DNA of 64,000 nucleotides from Bradyrhizobium sp. SZCCT0231 (GTDB lineage: Bacteria > Pseudomonadota > Alphaproteobacteria > Rhizobiales > Xanthobacteraceae). Below the pieces are notes generated by a model, which did not search any database, was not told the DNA's origin, and was given only the letters and a program-made list of their open reading frames with translations. Below are positions 43,618-53,550 of this stretch, piece after piece. Where the stretch lies: positions 62,001-126,000 of the forward strand of contig NZ_JAFCKP010000005.1 in NCBI RefSeq assembly GCF_018130245.1, given 5' to 3'. The translations under genes and the position numbers were made by a program. The stretch's first letter is position 1. Every line of letters begins with the position of its first letter.

Positions 43618-44733
43618 ATGGTGGAAAAGACCGCCAAACAGACACGCGGACCAGGGCCTGCTCCTGATGATCCGCGGCTGTGGCCGTTTGCGGCGGCGCA
43701 GCTTGCCATGGATGCCTGCTTCTGGTGGCTGGAACGCCGACCCGCGGAGCAGCGTGACGACAGCCTGCCATGGACGACACCCAACAGCGTCGCATTGGAG
43801 CTCGCAACGATGCAGCTGCGCGATTGCTCGCAGATGCGGTCCGGCCAGCCGGCGCTGGTCTGCGCCCCCTATGCGCTGCATCGGGCCCTGATCGCCGATT
43901 TCGCGCCGGGCCACAGCGTGGTGCAGTCGTTGCAAAATGGCGGCATCGACCGGGTCTATCTCACCGACTGGCGGTCGGCGACATCAGACATGCGCTATCT
44001 CTCCATCGACAACTATCTCGGCGATCTCAACGTCGCCATCGACGAGATCGGCGCGCCGGTCGACCTCGTCGGGCTCTGCCAGGGCGGATGGCTGTCGCTG
44101 CTCTACGCGGCGCGTTTTCCAGCCAAGGTGCGGCGGCTGGTCCTGGTCGGCGCTCCCGTGGACCTGTCGATCGACTCGGCGCTTTCGCGGCTCGCCCGCA
44201 ACGCGCCCGAGCTGGTTTACAACCAGCTGGTCGCGCGCGGCGGCGGCAATGTCAGCGGCGAGGAGATGCTGCGCCTCTGGTCCAAAGCGCCTGATAACGA
44301 CGATATCGTTGCGGCATTGCAGAGGGATCTCTCGGACGAGCAGGGCACGGCGCTGCTCGCGCGCTTCGACCGCTGGAACGCCGAGACGCTCAATCTGCCG
44401 GGCGCTTACTATCTCGGGATCGTCAATGGGATTTTCCGGGAGAACCTGATTGCTCGCGACAAGTTCGTCGCGCTCGGCCGCCCGGTTCATCTGAAGGACG
44501 TCAAGGCGCCGATCTTCCTGCTCGCCGGGCTCGACGACGATGTGGTGCCGGCGACGCAAGCGCTTGCCACCGCCGGGCTCGTCGGCACGCCGCCAGCCTT
44601 CATTGCGGCGGCTTCCGAGCCGAGCAATCATCTCGGCCTGTTCATGGGCGCGCGCACCCACGCGCATGCCTGGCCCCGGATCGCCGGGTGGCTGCGCGAC
44701 GATGTGCCCGGTGTGCTGGCCCGCCGTGCCTGA
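43618..44733 (+). CDS. PhaC-like alpha/beta hydrolase
   Basis: 371 residues of the alpha/beta-hydrolase fold. The nucleophile elbow reads GLCQGG, the cysteine form (G-x-C-x-G-G) typical of polyhydroxyalkanoate synthases; acid and base are in AGLDDDVVP and SNHLGLF. The protein is shorter than synthases (~560-600), so it may be a depolymerase or a non-polymer relative. It lies between pncA and nadE in one direction. A link with NAD salvage is not obvious. Confidence 0.8.
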   Translation: MVEKTAKQTRGPGPAPDDPRLWPFAAAQLAMDACFWWLERRPAEQRDDSLPWTTPNSVALELATMQLRDCSQMRSGQPALVCAPYALHRALIADFAPGHSVVQSLQNGGIDRVYLTDWRSATSDMRYLSIDNYLGDLNVAIDEIGAPVDLVGLCQGGWLSLLYAARFPAKVRRLVLVGAPVDLSIDSALSRLARNAPELVYNQLVARGGGNVSGEEMLRLWSKAPDNDDIVAALQRDLSDEQGTALLARFDRWNAETLNLPGAYYLGIVNGIFRENLIARDKFVALGRPVHLKDVKAPIFLLAGLDDDVVPATQALATAGLVGTPPAFIAAASEPSNHLGLFMGARTHAHAWPRIAGWLRDDVPGVLARRA

Positions 44734-44873
44734 GCTCGCCAGCGCTGGGCAGGCCGCCTTGCAAATCCGTTATGCATGACGGCGGATGGCTCGCACCGGA
44801 CCCGGTCGATGGGCTACATATGGTCCGGAGCTGACGGCTTCGGCAGCGAAGAGATTCAAGGGTACTGCGCTCG

Positions 44874-46907
44874 ATGACTTTCCATTCGATTTACGCTCAC
44901 GGATTTGCGCGCGTGGCGGCCTGTGTCACCACGTCCCATGTCGCCGATCCCACGGCCAACGCGAAGGCCGTCCTGGCGGCGGCCGATGCCTGCCACGAGC
45001 AGTCGGTGGCGGTGGCCGTGTTTCCAGAGCTGTGCCTGTCCGGCTATGCGATCGAGGATCTGGTGAAGCAGGATCCGCTGCTCGATGCGGTCGAGCGTGG
45101 CCTCGCCGCGATCGTCGAGGCCTCCGCGGGGCTGATGACGGTCCTGATCGTCGGGGCGCCGCTGCGCTTTGGTCATCGCATCTACAACTGCGCCGTCGTC
45201 ATTCATCGCGGCAGCGTCCTCGGCGTGGTGCCGAAATCTTACCTGCCGACCTATCGCGAGTTCTACGAGGGACGGCATTTCGCCTCCGGCGCCGGCATCG
45301 CCGGCGAGACGATTTCCTTTGGCGGCCTGCACGCGCCATTCGGCGTCGACCTGCTGTTCGCGGCCGAGGACGTTCCTGCTCTCACCATCGGCGTCGAGAT
45401 CTGCGAGGACATGTGGATCCCGGTGACGCCGGCCTCCGAGCTCGCACTCGCGGGCGCGAGCGTGCTGATCAATCTTTCGGGCAGTCCGATCACGATCGGC
45501 CGGGCGCGCTCGCGCGCGCTGCTGTGCCAATCGACATCGGCGCGCTGCCTCGCGGCCTATGTCTATTCCGCCGCCGGGGCAGGGGAATCCACCACCGATC
45601 TCGCCTGGGACGGCCAGACCTCGATCCACGAGAATGGCGTGCTGCTGGCCGAGGGCGAGCGGTTCCGGCAGGGCGGCCAGATCACGTTGGCCGACGTCGA
45701 TCTCGACCTGCTCAGGCAGGAGCGTGCGCTGATGGGAACGTTCGACGACAACCGTCGGCAGCGCGAGGCGTTCTTCCGCAAGGTGACATTTGCCCTGAAG
45801 CCGCCGGCGGCCGATATCGGCTTCCTGCGCAAGGTCGAGCGCTTTCCATTCGTGCCCAGCGACGAGAGTCTGCTCGAGCAGGATTGCTACGAGGCCTACA
45901 ACATCCAGGTCGCCGGCCTCGTGCAGAGGATGCGCGCGACCGGCACCAAGCGCGTCGTGATCGGCGTCTCCGGTGGCCTCGATTCCACCCATGCTCTGAT
46001 CGTCGCCGCCAAGGCGGTCGACCTGCTCGGCCTTCCGCGTGAAAACGTCCTCGCCTACACCATGCCGGGTTTTGCCACAGGCAGCGAGAGCAAGACCAAT
46101 GCGCTCGCGCTGATGCAGTCGTTGCAGACGAGCTGGCAGGAACTCGACATCCGGACCACAGCAACCCAGATGCTGAAGGACATCGGTCACCCCTTCGGCA
46201 AGGGCGAGAAGGTCTATGATGTCACCTTCGAGAACGTGCAGGCGGGCCTTCGCACGGACTATCTGTTCAGGCTTGCCAACCATCGCGGCGGCATCGTCAT
46301 CGGAACCGGCGATCTCTCCGAGCTCGCGCTCGGCTGGTGCACCTATGGCGTCGGCGACCAGATGGCCCATTACAACGTCAATGCCGGCGTGCCGAAGACG
46401 CTGATCCAGCACCTGATCCGCTGGGTGATCTCCTCGAAACAATTCAGTGACGACGTCAACCGGACGCTTGGCTCGATCCTGGCCGCTGAAATCTCGCCCG
46501 AGCTCGTGCCGGTGCTGCCCGGCGAGAAGCCGCAGAGCACGGAAGCGTCCGTCGGGCCTTACGAGCTGCAGGATTTCAACCTGTTCTACACGCTGCGCTT
46601 CGGCATGCGGCCGTCCAAGATCGCTTTCATGGCGCTCCAGGCGTGGAAGGACGCCGCCAAGGGCGAATGGCCGCCAGCATTTCCGAACGATCGGCGCAGG
46701 GCCTATGATCTGCCGGAGATCCGCCGCTGGCTGGAAGTGTTCCTGCGCCGCTTCTTCGCCTTCAGCCAGTTCAAGCGCTCGGCCATGCCGAATGGGCCGA
46801 AGGTCTCGGCCGGCGGCTCGTTGTCGCCGCGCGGCGACTGGCGCGCGCCGTCGGATTCGAGTGCGGCCGCTTGGCTCGAGGATCTCGAACGGAACGTGCC
46901 GAACTGA
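44874..46907 (+). CDS. nadE: Glutamine-dependent NAD+ synthetase
   Basis: 677 residues: an N-terminal nitrilase-type glutaminase domain with the glutamate in FPELCLSGY, the lysine in PKSYLPTY and the cysteine in VEICEDMW, followed by the ATP-dependent amidation domain with the pyrophosphatase loop [11 protein letters not shown] (about 364-374). It converts deamido-NAD to NAD using glutamine. Its length matches the two-domain form. Upstream pncA supplies nicotinate for the same route. Confidence 0.96.
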   Translation: MTFHSIYAHGFARVAACVTTSHVADPTANAKAVLAAADACHEQSVAVAVFPELCLSGYAIEDLVKQDPLLDAVERGLAAIVEASAGLMTVLIVGAPLRFGHRIYNCAVVIHRGSVLGVVPKSYLPTYREFYEGRHFASGAGIAGETISFGGLHAPFGVDLLFAAEDVPALTIGVEICEDMWIPVTPASELALAGASVLINLSGSPITIGRARSRALLCQSTSARCLAAYVYSAAGAGESTTDLAWDGQTSIHENGVLLAEGERFRQGGQITLADVDLDLLRQERALMGTFDDNRRQREAFFRKVTFALKPPAADIGFLRKVERFPFVPSDESLLEQDCYEAYNIQVAGLVQRMRATGTKRVVIGVSGGLDSTHALIVAAKAVDLLGLPRENVLAYTMPGFATGSESKTNALALMQSLQTSWQELDIRTTATQMLKDIGHPFGKGEKVYDVTFENVQAGLRTDYLFRLANHRGGIVIGTGDLSELALGWCTYGVGDQMAHYNVNAGVPKTLIQHLIRWVISSKQFSDDVNRTLGSILAAEISPELVPVLPGEKPQSTEASVGPYELQDFNLFYTLRFGMRPSKIAFMALQAWKDAAKGEWPPAFPNDRRRAYDLPEIRRWLEVFLRRFFAFSQFKRSAMPNGPKVSAGGSLSPRGDWRAPSDSSAAAWLEDLERNVPN

Positions 46908-46937
46908 TCGGGGCGGCGCTGGAGGAGGGACGATCTG

Positions 46938-47321
46938 ATGTCGGCCGGGGATGGGACGGAGGCGGGTGAGGAGGCCAAGGTCACCAACGGCCTCTACATT
47001 TTCGACATCGAGATGCGCGAGGGCAAGCGCGGGCAGGCCAGGGGCGTGGTCGTGCTCTGCGACGGCCGCATCATGGGCGGCGACAGCTTCTTCTACTACA
47101 CCGGCAGCTACACTTTCCGGAACGGCAAGTGGCGTGGCGACATGATCGTCAACCAGCACACTGAGGCGGTCGGCAGGACGCTCGCATTCGGCGGCCGGGA
47201 GGTCACCTGCGGCTTTTCCGGCGACTATTTCCCCGGCGGTGCGGAAGTCGAAGGCATGGCACTGGTCGGCAAGACCAGCGTGACGTTCACGGCGCGACTG
47301 ACGCTGAAGGATGCAATGTGA
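46938..47321 (+). CDS. GrlR-family small protein
   Basis: 127 residues with the small beta-barrel pattern of GrlR-like proteins: NGLYIFDIEMREG, then GRIMGGDSFFYYTGSYTF and VGKTSVTFTARL. GrlR in enteric pathogens binds and represses GrlA; relatives outside type-III secretion have no known partner. Here it follows nadE by 30 bases on the same strand. An internal start near residue 14 is possible. Function is unknown. Confidence 0.65.
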   Translation: MSAGDGTEAGEEAKVTNGLYIFDIEMREGKRGQARGVVVLCDGRIMGGDSFFYYTGSYTFRNGKWRGDMIVNQHTEAVGRTLAFGGREVTCGFSGDYFPGGAEVEGMALVGKTSVTFTARLTLKDAM

Positions 47322-47424
47322 GCGCGACCTGATTGGCTCACTCCGCGGCTACGTTCCTACCCAGGAACCTTCGCACGGACAGAACGTTCGCGTCTGTTGT
47401 TGCGAATTGTCGAGGAGAGGGACC

Positions 47425-48648
47425 ATGCGTCAACATTTGATGTTATCGACTGCGGCCATCGGACTCATGCTCGCGTCCGGCTTTGCCTATGCCCAGGCGC
47501 CCGGCGAGCGCAGGGACGAGCCGAAACGGACCGAGGAACCGTCAAAGGGCGCTGCGCCGCAGCGCGGTGCAGCCCAAGAACGTGTTCAAGAGCGCGCGCA
47601 GGGCGCCAAGGAGCGACTGCAGGGCGCGGGCCGCGAGGAGAAAGCTGGCGCCAAGCACGAGGCCAACGAGGACAAGCGTCAGCCGGCCACCGCTTCTGAG
47701 CGCAATCAACCGAAGGCGAGAGATCAGGCACAGGAGTCTCGCGAGCCTGCGCGCGATCGCAGCCGCGAGGCCGAGAGCGCGAAGCCGGGACGCGACAGCG
47801 GCAAGAGCCGTGTGGAAACGAAGCAGGACAAGTCTGCGCCGCAGAAATCAACCGCCGAGTCCGAGAAATCCAAGACCGGCGCGACCGGCCGGCAGAACGA
47901 GCGCAACCAGAGCCAGCCGCCGCGCAATGCCGCCGAGCAACAACCGCCGGCGCAACAGAGCAACCGGCCGGCCACCGCGACCGATACGAGCCGGCCGGCT
48001 TCGACCAACAACGCCCAGAGCGCCCCTGCCGCGACGGACACGCAAACCAATCAAGCCAACCAGACGACGCAGACCAATACGCAGGTCAATCAGCAGGCTC
48101 AGGTCATAACCGAGAGGCAGGTGCGGATGTCTGAAACGCTCAGCCGCGCACGCCTGGCGCAGCCGGAGCGCAACCTGAACATCTCGGTCCGGGTCGGCGA
48201 GACGATTCCCTCGCGCGTGCGTCTCTACCGGCTGCCGTCCGAGATCATCTCGATCGAGCCGCAATATCGGGACTATGAGTATTTCGCAACGGATGACGAC
48301 GTCGTCATCGTGGAGCCGCGCACGCATCGCATCGTCAGCCAGGTGCCGCGCGATCCGTCACGAGCCCGTGCGCAGATGGGCGGCGGCACCTCGTCGAGCA
48401 TGGCGGCGGCGGGCGGAAGCAATGTGAATTGCCAGATCATGCGGCGTGACGCCTCCGGCAATGTGGCCCAAGCGGAGCCCTCGACTGTTGGCTCGACCGC
48501 ACGCACCGATTCCGTGAGCGTGACGGTCCAGATGCCCGGCGGCGGCGCGTCGGCCCCCATTGCGCTCGGCGCTCCCGCGGGCAACATCGTCGTCGCGACG
48601 CAAGGGCAGGGCGACTGCACGGTGACGATCGAGCCTCAGACGCGCTAG
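47425..48648 (+). CDS. DUF1236 secreted protein with long charged linker
   Basis: 407 residues: a signal peptide (MRQHLMLSTAAIGLMLASG ... AYAQA), a ~190-residue disordered Arg/Glu/Gln/Ala-rich linker (about 25-220), a conserved C-terminal DUF1236 domain (about 225-320; RVRLYRLPSEIISIEPQY, DDDVVIVEPRTHRIV), and a further small Ser/Gly-rich part ending in GDCTVTIEPQTR. DUF1236 proteins are envelope proteins common in Rhizobiales; roles are unknown. The start ATG follows GAGGAGAGG. Confidence 0.82.
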   Translation: MRQHLMLSTAAIGLMLASGFAYAQAPGERRDEPKRTEEPSKGAAPQRGAAQERVQERAQGAKERLQGAGREEKAGAKHEANEDKRQPATASERNQPKARDQAQESREPARDRSREAESAKPGRDSGKSRVETKQDKSAPQKSTAESEKSKTGATGRQNERNQSQPPRNAAEQQPPAQQSNRPATATDTSRPASTNNAQSAPAATDTQTNQANQTTQTNTQVNQQAQVITERQVRMSETLSRARLAQPERNLNISVRVGETIPSRVRLYRLPSEIISIEPQYRDYEYFATDDDVVIVEPRTHRIVSQVPRDPSRARAQMGGGTSSSMAAAGGSNVNCQIMRRDASGNVAQAEPSTVGSTARTDSVSVTVQMPGGGASAPIALGAPAGNIVVATQGQGDCTVTIEPQTR

Positions 48649-49100
48649 GCGCCCAAGCGAAAGACGACGCAGAAACGTCGACGCGCCGCCCGGCTGAACC
48701 AGCCGGACGGCGCGCGATCACGTTCGATGTCAAAAGTTTCGAGGTCCGGAGTGCCTAGGAGTCCGGACCTCGTCACCTTGCCCCCAGCCTTCAATCCCCC
48801 GCCCCATGTGGTCCCCCAACCCCATGTTGCGCGATCAGAGATGATGCCCGTGGAAGTGGCCGCCGATCGATGTCCGGCGATGTACGCGAAGGCTGGATAG
48901 GATTCCATTCCGGAGCACTACGGACACGATTGCGCTTGCCCTGTGTTCGTTCTGCATCGGTCGCTGATTGCTGATCCGCAGCGCGCGACCGACGGGATGT
49001 CCACATCTCATCGGCACCTGCCAATCTGCATTTCACGGGCCTGTCACTGAACTGGTCTAGCGCTGCTCCCCGTCATCGCTGACGACCGAAGGAGCAAGCC
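48649..49100. terminator. 452-base gap with two hairpins
   Basis: Between the DUF1236 gene and the isomerase operon. CCGGCTG/CAGCCGG near 48690-48713 and GAGGTCCGGA (48741-48750) paired with TCCGGACCTC (48762-48771) form stems suited to transcript 3' ends, without T-runs. The rest (to the isomerase start) probably holds the operon promoter. I see no convincing gene. Confidence 0.4.
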
Positions 49101-49916
49101 ATGTCGAAGCCGGTGTTGGGCGCCGCATTGTCCATCAAATCGATCCCCGCGCATCGCGACTGGCTTCTCGAGCGGCAGCGCGATCTGGAAATCCAGGATT
49201 TTTTCCGCGCCGATCTGCTCGACGGCGACTGGCGGAGCGCGGCCGGCGAGATCAAGCAGATGCTCGCCGGTCACACCGGCCGGCTCGGCATCCACGGTCC
49301 CTTCTGGGGCTTCAAGATCGACAGCCATGATCCCATGATCCGCCAGGCGGTGACCAAGCGCCTGCTCCAGGGGCTGGACGCCGCCGAGTTCCTCGGCGCG
49401 ACGCAGATGGTGATCCATTCGCCGTTCACGACCTGGGACCACAACAACCTCGACCTCTATCCCGACAATCGCGGCAATCTGGTCGAACGGGTCAAGGCGA
49501 CGCTCGCCGAGGTGATCGCGCGTGCCGAGACGATCGGCTGCGAGATCGTCATCGAGAATATCGAGGACAAGGATCCGCGCGACCGTGTGCGCCTCGCCAA
49601 GGCGCTCGAAAGCAGCAAGGTCCGTGTCTCGCTCGACACCGGCCACGCCAATTACGCCCACATCTCCACCGGCGCGCCGCCGGTCGACTACTACGTCGAG
49701 ACCGCCGGCGACATGCTGACGCACGTGCACCTCCAGGACACCGACGGCTTTGCCGACCGGCACTGGGCGCCGGGCGAAGGCAATATCCCGTGGGTCGCCG
49801 TATTCCGCGCCCTTGGCCGGCTGACTTCAAACCCGCGGCTGATCCTCGAACTCCGCAACCACGACGATGTCCGCACCGGCGCAGCCCATCTCGCCGCGCT
49901 CGGCCTCGCCGAATAA
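49101..49916 (+). CDS. Sugar phosphate isomerase/epimerase family (TIM barrel)
   Basis: 271 residues of the AP-endonuclease-2-like TIM barrel used by xylose-isomerase-like sugar epimerases. Metal-site regions are visible: LGIHGPFWGF, VIHSPFT, EIVIENIEDKD, VSLDTGHANY and THVHLQDTDG, with a final LILEL. It is the first gene of an operon with a complete peptide-type ABC importer, so the transported molecule may be a modified sugar or an opine-like compound. Substrate unknown. Confidence 0.87.
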   Translation: MSKPVLGAALSIKSIPAHRDWLLERQRDLEIQDFFRADLLDGDWRSAAGEIKQMLAGHTGRLGIHGPFWGFKIDSHDPMIRQAVTKRLLQGLDAAEFLGATQMVIHSPFTTWDHNNLDLYPDNRGNLVERVKATLAEVIARAETIGCEIVIENIEDKDPRDRVRLAKALESSKVRVSLDTGHANYAHISTGAPPVDYYVETAGDMLTHVHLQDTDGFADRHWAPGEGNIPWVAVFRALGRLTSNPRLILELRNHDDVRTGAAHLAALGLAE

Positions 49917-49944
49917 CCGACATCACAAGGGCAGGGCTTACGTC

Positions 49945-51582
49945 ATGAGCAAATTCACCCGTCGCACCATCCTGAAGTCCGGCGGCGCGGCCGCAAGCAC
50001 ATTGCTGCTGCCGCGCTTTGCAATCGCGCAAGGCGACAACCGTCCGTCGGTGACCATCGCCGTGCAGAAGGTCACCAATTCGAACGTGCTCGACGTGCTG
50101 CGTGAGCAGTCCAACGTCGGCGAGCGCGTGTTCTTCTCTTCGATCTGGGAAGGCCTGATCTCGAAGAACTGGCGCGGCAATCTCGAAGCCGTGCCCGGGC
50201 TGGCCACCGAATGGCGCCGCATCGACGATCAGACCGTCGAGGTGAAGCTGCGCCAGGGAGTCAAGTTCCACAATGGCGACGAGCTGACGGCGGAAGACGT
50301 CGTCTTCACCTTCAGCCGCGAGCGCATGTTCGGCGACACCGAGGCCAAGAACCGCTCCACCATCAAGGCCTTCGAGAAGATCCCGACGCCGCGCCCGGGC
50401 AAGGAACTGCCGCCTGATGTGCCCGCGGTCGCCCGCCGCATCTGGCCGGACCTGGTGCGGGTCGATGCCGTCGACAAGTACACGGTGCGCTTCTACAACG
50501 CGACGCCCGACGTCACGATCGAGGGCCGGCTGTCGCGCTACGGCTCCGACATCATGAACCGCCGCGCCTGGGAAGAGTCCACCAGCTATCTCGACTGGGC
50601 CCGCAAGCCCGTCACCACGGGTCCCTACAAGGTCGTCGAGCTCAAGCCCGACGTCTCGCTGACCCTCGAAGCCCACGACGAATATTGGGGCGGTCGTCCG
50701 CCGCTCAAGCGCATCCGTTTCCTCGAAGTGCCTGAGGTCGCCAGCCGCATCAACGGCCTCTTGTCGGGCGAATACCAGTTCGCCTGCGACATCCCGCCGG
50801 ACCAGATCGCCGGCATCGAGAAGAATGCCGCGTTCGAAGTGCAGGGCGGCACCATCCAAAATCACCGCCTGACCGTGTTCGACAAGAACCACGCCGTGCT
50901 CGCCAATCCGCTTGTCAGGCGCGCCTTTACCCATGCGATCGACCGCCAGGCCATCGTCGACAGCCTGTGGGCCGGCCGCACCCGCGTGCCGAAGGGCCTG
51001 CAGTGGGAGTTCTACGGCGACATGTTCAACGCCGACTGGAACGTGCCGGCCTATGATCCCAAGCTCGCGCAGGATCTGCTGAAGCAGGCCAATTACAAGG
51101 GCGACCCGATCCCGTACCGCCTGCTCAACAACTACTACACCAACCAGGTGGCGACCGCGCAGATCCTGGTCGAGATGTGGAAGTCGGTCGGCCTCAACGT
51201 GCAGATCGAGACCAAGGAGAACTGGTCGCAGATCATGGAGCGTAGCCCAACGCGCGCGGTGCGCGACTGGTCGAACTCGGCCGCGTTCAACGATCCGGTG
51301 TCCTCGCTGGTCGCCCAGCACGGTCCGAACGGCCAGCAGCAGCAGATCGGCGAATGGACCAATGTCGAGTTGAACAAGCTCTCGGAGTTCCTGGAAACCT
51401 CGACCGACCGCGCCGCGCGCAGGAAGGCGTTCCACCGCATGCTCGAGATCGCCGAGCGTGAAGATCCCGCCTACACGGTGCTGCACCAGAACGCGACCTT
51501 CACGGCCAAGCCGAAATCGATCAAGTGGAAGGCGGCGCCCGCCTTCGCGATGGATTTCCGCGCCGGCAATTTCGAGGTCTGA
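49945..51582 (+). CDS. Family 5 ABC substrate-binding protein (Tat signal)
   Basis: A 545-residue dipeptide/oligopeptide-type binding protein. A twin-arginine-like signal (SKFTRRTILKSGG) leads to cleavage near FAIAQG. Family-5 motifs include TVEVKLRQGVKFHNGDELTAEDV, PVTTGPYKV and RRAFTHAIDRQAIVDSLW. It is the periplasmic receptor of the importer encoded in the next four genes. It is transcribed after the isomerase (28-base gap). Confidence 0.92.
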   Translation: MSKFTRRTILKSGGAAASTLLLPRFAIAQGDNRPSVTIAVQKVTNSNVLDVLREQSNVGERVFFSSIWEGLISKNWRGNLEAVPGLATEWRRIDDQTVEVKLRQGVKFHNGDELTAEDVVFTFSRERMFGDTEAKNRSTIKAFEKIPTPRPGKELPPDVPAVARRIWPDLVRVDAVDKYTVRFYNATPDVTIEGRLSRYGSDIMNRRAWEESTSYLDWARKPVTTGPYKVVELKPDVSLTLEAHDEYWGGRPPLKRIRFLEVPEVASRINGLLSGEYQFACDIPPDQIAGIEKNAAFEVQGGTIQNHRLTVFDKNHAVLANPLVRRAFTHAIDRQAIVDSLWAGRTRVPKGLQWEFYGDMFNADWNVPAYDPKLAQDLLKQANYKGDPIPYRLLNNYYTNQVATAQILVEMWKSVGLNVQIETKENWSQIMERSPTRAVRDWSNSAAFNDPVSSLVAQHGPNGQQQQIGEWTNVELNKLSEFLETSTDRAARRKAFHRMLEIAEREDPAYTVLHQNATFTAKPKSIKWKAAPAFAMDFRAGNFEV

Positions 51583-51583
51583 G

Positions 51584-52567
51584 GTGCCGCAGCTGGTCAG
51601 CATCGAGGACTTGCGCGTCGCCTTCAACGGCGTGCCGGTCCTGCGCGGCGTCGACATTGCCTTGCAGAAGGGCGAGGCCCTCGGCCTCGTCGGCGAGTCC
51701 GGCTCCGGCAAGTCGGTGACGTGGCTTGCTGCGCTTGGCCTGTTGCCGCGGCATGCGCGGGTCTCCGGCTCGGTGCGGCTCGAGGGACGAGAGATCCTCG
51801 GCGCGCCGGCCGCCGAGCTCGATCATGTCAGGGGCGGGCGCGTCGCCATGATCTTCCAGGATCCGGCGAGCGCGCTCAATCCGGTGCTGACCATCCGCAG
51901 GCAGCTCTGCGAAGCACTGGCGCTGCATCGTGATCTCCAAGGCAACGCCGTGAAGGCGGAAGCGCGGCGGCTGCTCGATCTCGTCGGCATTCCCGATGCG
52001 GCGCGGCGGCTAGAGGCCTATCCGCACGAATTCTCCGGCGGCCAGGTCCAGCGCATCATGATCGCGATGGCGCTGGCCGGAAATCCGGACCTGTTGATCG
52101 CGGACGAGCCGACCACGGCGCTTGATGCCACCATTCAGGCCCAGATCCTGGAGCTGCTCTCCACCATCCGCAGCGAGTTGAACATGGCGATGGTGCTGAT
52201 CAGCCACGATCTCGGCGTCGTCGCGGAGAATTGCGACCGTGTCGCGGTGATGTATGCCGGCCGCATCGTCGAGGAGGCACCGAGCAACCAGCTGTTCGCC
52301 GATCCCGTGCATCCCTACGCGCAAGGGTTGATCGGTGCGCTGCCGCCGCTCGACGGACCGCGCCGGCGCCTCACCGCCATTCCCGGCACCGTGCCTGATC
52401 CCGCGCACATGCCCGGCGGCTGCGCCTTCGCGCCGCGCTGCGCGCTGGCGTCCGATCCGTGCGGCCTGGCCGCGCCGAGCCTGGCGCCGATCGCAGACGA
52501 TCGGAGCGTCGCCTGCATCCGCGCCGAATCCTCGCGCCGCGCGCTGCTCGGAATCGCTGCCGAATGA
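51584..52567 (+). CDS. Peptide-type ABC transporter ATP-binding protein (DppD-like)
   Basis: 327 residues. Walker [12 protein letters not shown], signature FSGGQVQRI, Walker [13 protein letters not shown] and H-loop SHDLGVV. The C-terminal oligopeptide-type region has the cysteine motif ([14 protein letters not shown]) that in this family binds an Fe-S cluster. The start GTG ([10 protein letters not shown]) lies 1 base after the binding-protein stop. The signature starts with F instead of the usual L. Confidence 0.92.
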   Translation: MPQLVSIEDLRVAFNGVPVLRGVDIALQKGEALGLVGESGSGKSVTWLAALGLLPRHARVSGSVRLEGREILGAPAAELDHVRGGRVAMIFQDPASALNPVLTIRRQLCEALALHRDLQGNAVKAEARRLLDLVGIPDAARRLEAYPHEFSGGQVQRIMIAMALAGNPDLLIADEPTTALDATIQAQILELLSTIRSELNMAMVLISHDLGVVAENCDRVAVMYAGRIVEEAPSNQLFADPVHPYAQGLIGALPPLDGPRRRLTAIPGTVPDPAHMPGGCAFAPRCALASDPCGLAAPSLAPIADDRSVACIRAESSRRALLGIAAE

Positions 52568-53550
52568 GCGCGCCGCTCGTTGAGGTCGCCGCGATCTCCC
52601 GCAGCTACAGCATGCGCTCCGGAATGTTCGGCCGAGCGACGGCCGTGCATGCCGTCGACGGCGTGTCGCTGACGATTGCCAGAGGCCAAACGCTGGGTCT
52701 CGTCGGCGAGTCCGGCTCGGGCAAGTCCACCACGGGCCGGATCGTGCTCGGCCTCGAGCCGCCCGACCGCGGCGAGGTGCGGTTCGACGGCAAGCCGATG
52801 GCTACGCCGGGAACGGCCGCCTGGCGCGGGCAGCGTGCGCGCATGCAGATGATCTTCCAGGATCCGCTCGGGGCGCTGGACCGGCGCCTGCCGGTCGCCA
52901 CGCAAATTCGCGAGCCGCTCGACATTCACGGCCTCGGCACGGCCTCAATGCGCGAAGAGCGCGTCCGCGAATTGCTGCGGGCGGTCGAGCTCACGCCGGT
53001 GCATGGCGCACGCTATCCCGGCGCGCTCTCCGGCGGGCAGCGCCAGCGCATCGTGCTGGCGCGGGCGCTGGCGACGAAGCCGGATTTCCTGGTCTGCGAC
53101 GAACCGGTCAGCGCGCTCGACGTCTCGATCCAGGCGCAGGTGGTGAACCTGCTCGCCGATCTCCAGGCGCAGCTTGGGCTGACGCTGCTGTTCATCAGCC
53201 ATGATCTGCGCGTCGTCCGGCAGATCAGCAACATCGTTGCCGTGATGTATCTTGGCCGCATCGTCGAGATCGGCAGTGCCGACGACCTGTTCGCGCGGCC
53301 CGAGCATCCCTACACCCAGGCGCTGGTCTCGGCCTCGCCCGCGCCGGGCCGCCGCAGCGCCGGCCGGATCGTGCTGTCAGGCGATCCGCCGAATCCGGCC
53401 GCGCGCCCCCAAGGCTGCGCCTTCCATCCACGCTGCCCGCGCGCCATCGCGCGCTGTGCGAGCGAGGTGCCGGCGCTCGAAACCGTCGGCGGCGACAGGC
53501 AGGTCGCCTGCCATCTCGTCACGGGCGCCGTGACACGGGACGCAGCCTGA
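52564..53550 (+). CDS. Peptide-type ABC transporter ATP-binding protein (DppF-like)
   Basis: 328 residues. Walker [14 protein letters not shown]-loop FQDPLGALDRR, signature LSGGQRQRIVLARAL, Walker B FLVCDEPVSALD, H-loop SHDLRVV, and a C-terminal cysteine region (GCAFHPRCPRAIARC). It pairs with the DppD-like subunit as a heterodimer. Its ATG overlaps the previous stop (ATGA) and its own stop overlaps the permease start (TGATG). Confidence 0.93.
   Translation: MSAPLVEVAAISRSYSMRSGMFGRATAVHAVDGVSLTIARGQTLGLVGESGSGKSTTGRIVLGLEPPDRGEVRFDGKPMATPGTAAWRGQRARMQMIFQDPLGALDRRLPVATQIREPLDIHGLGTASMREERVRELLRAVELTPVHGARYPGALSGGQRQRIVLARALATKPDFLVCDEPVSALDVSIQAQVVNLLADLQAQLGLTLLFISHDLRVVRQISNIVAVMYLGRIVEIGSADDLFARPEHPYTQALVSASPAPGRRSAGRIVLSGDPPNPAARPQGCAFHPRCPRAIARCASEVPALETVGGDRQVACHLVTGAVTRDAA

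Noticed and set aside
44856-47159. A 767-codon minus-strand frame over nadE
   Set aside because: It is an antisense shadow of nadE; no domain can be seen in it.
49549-51711. A 720-codon minus-strand frame over the binding-protein gene
   Set aside because: It is an antisense shadow of a well-identified gene.
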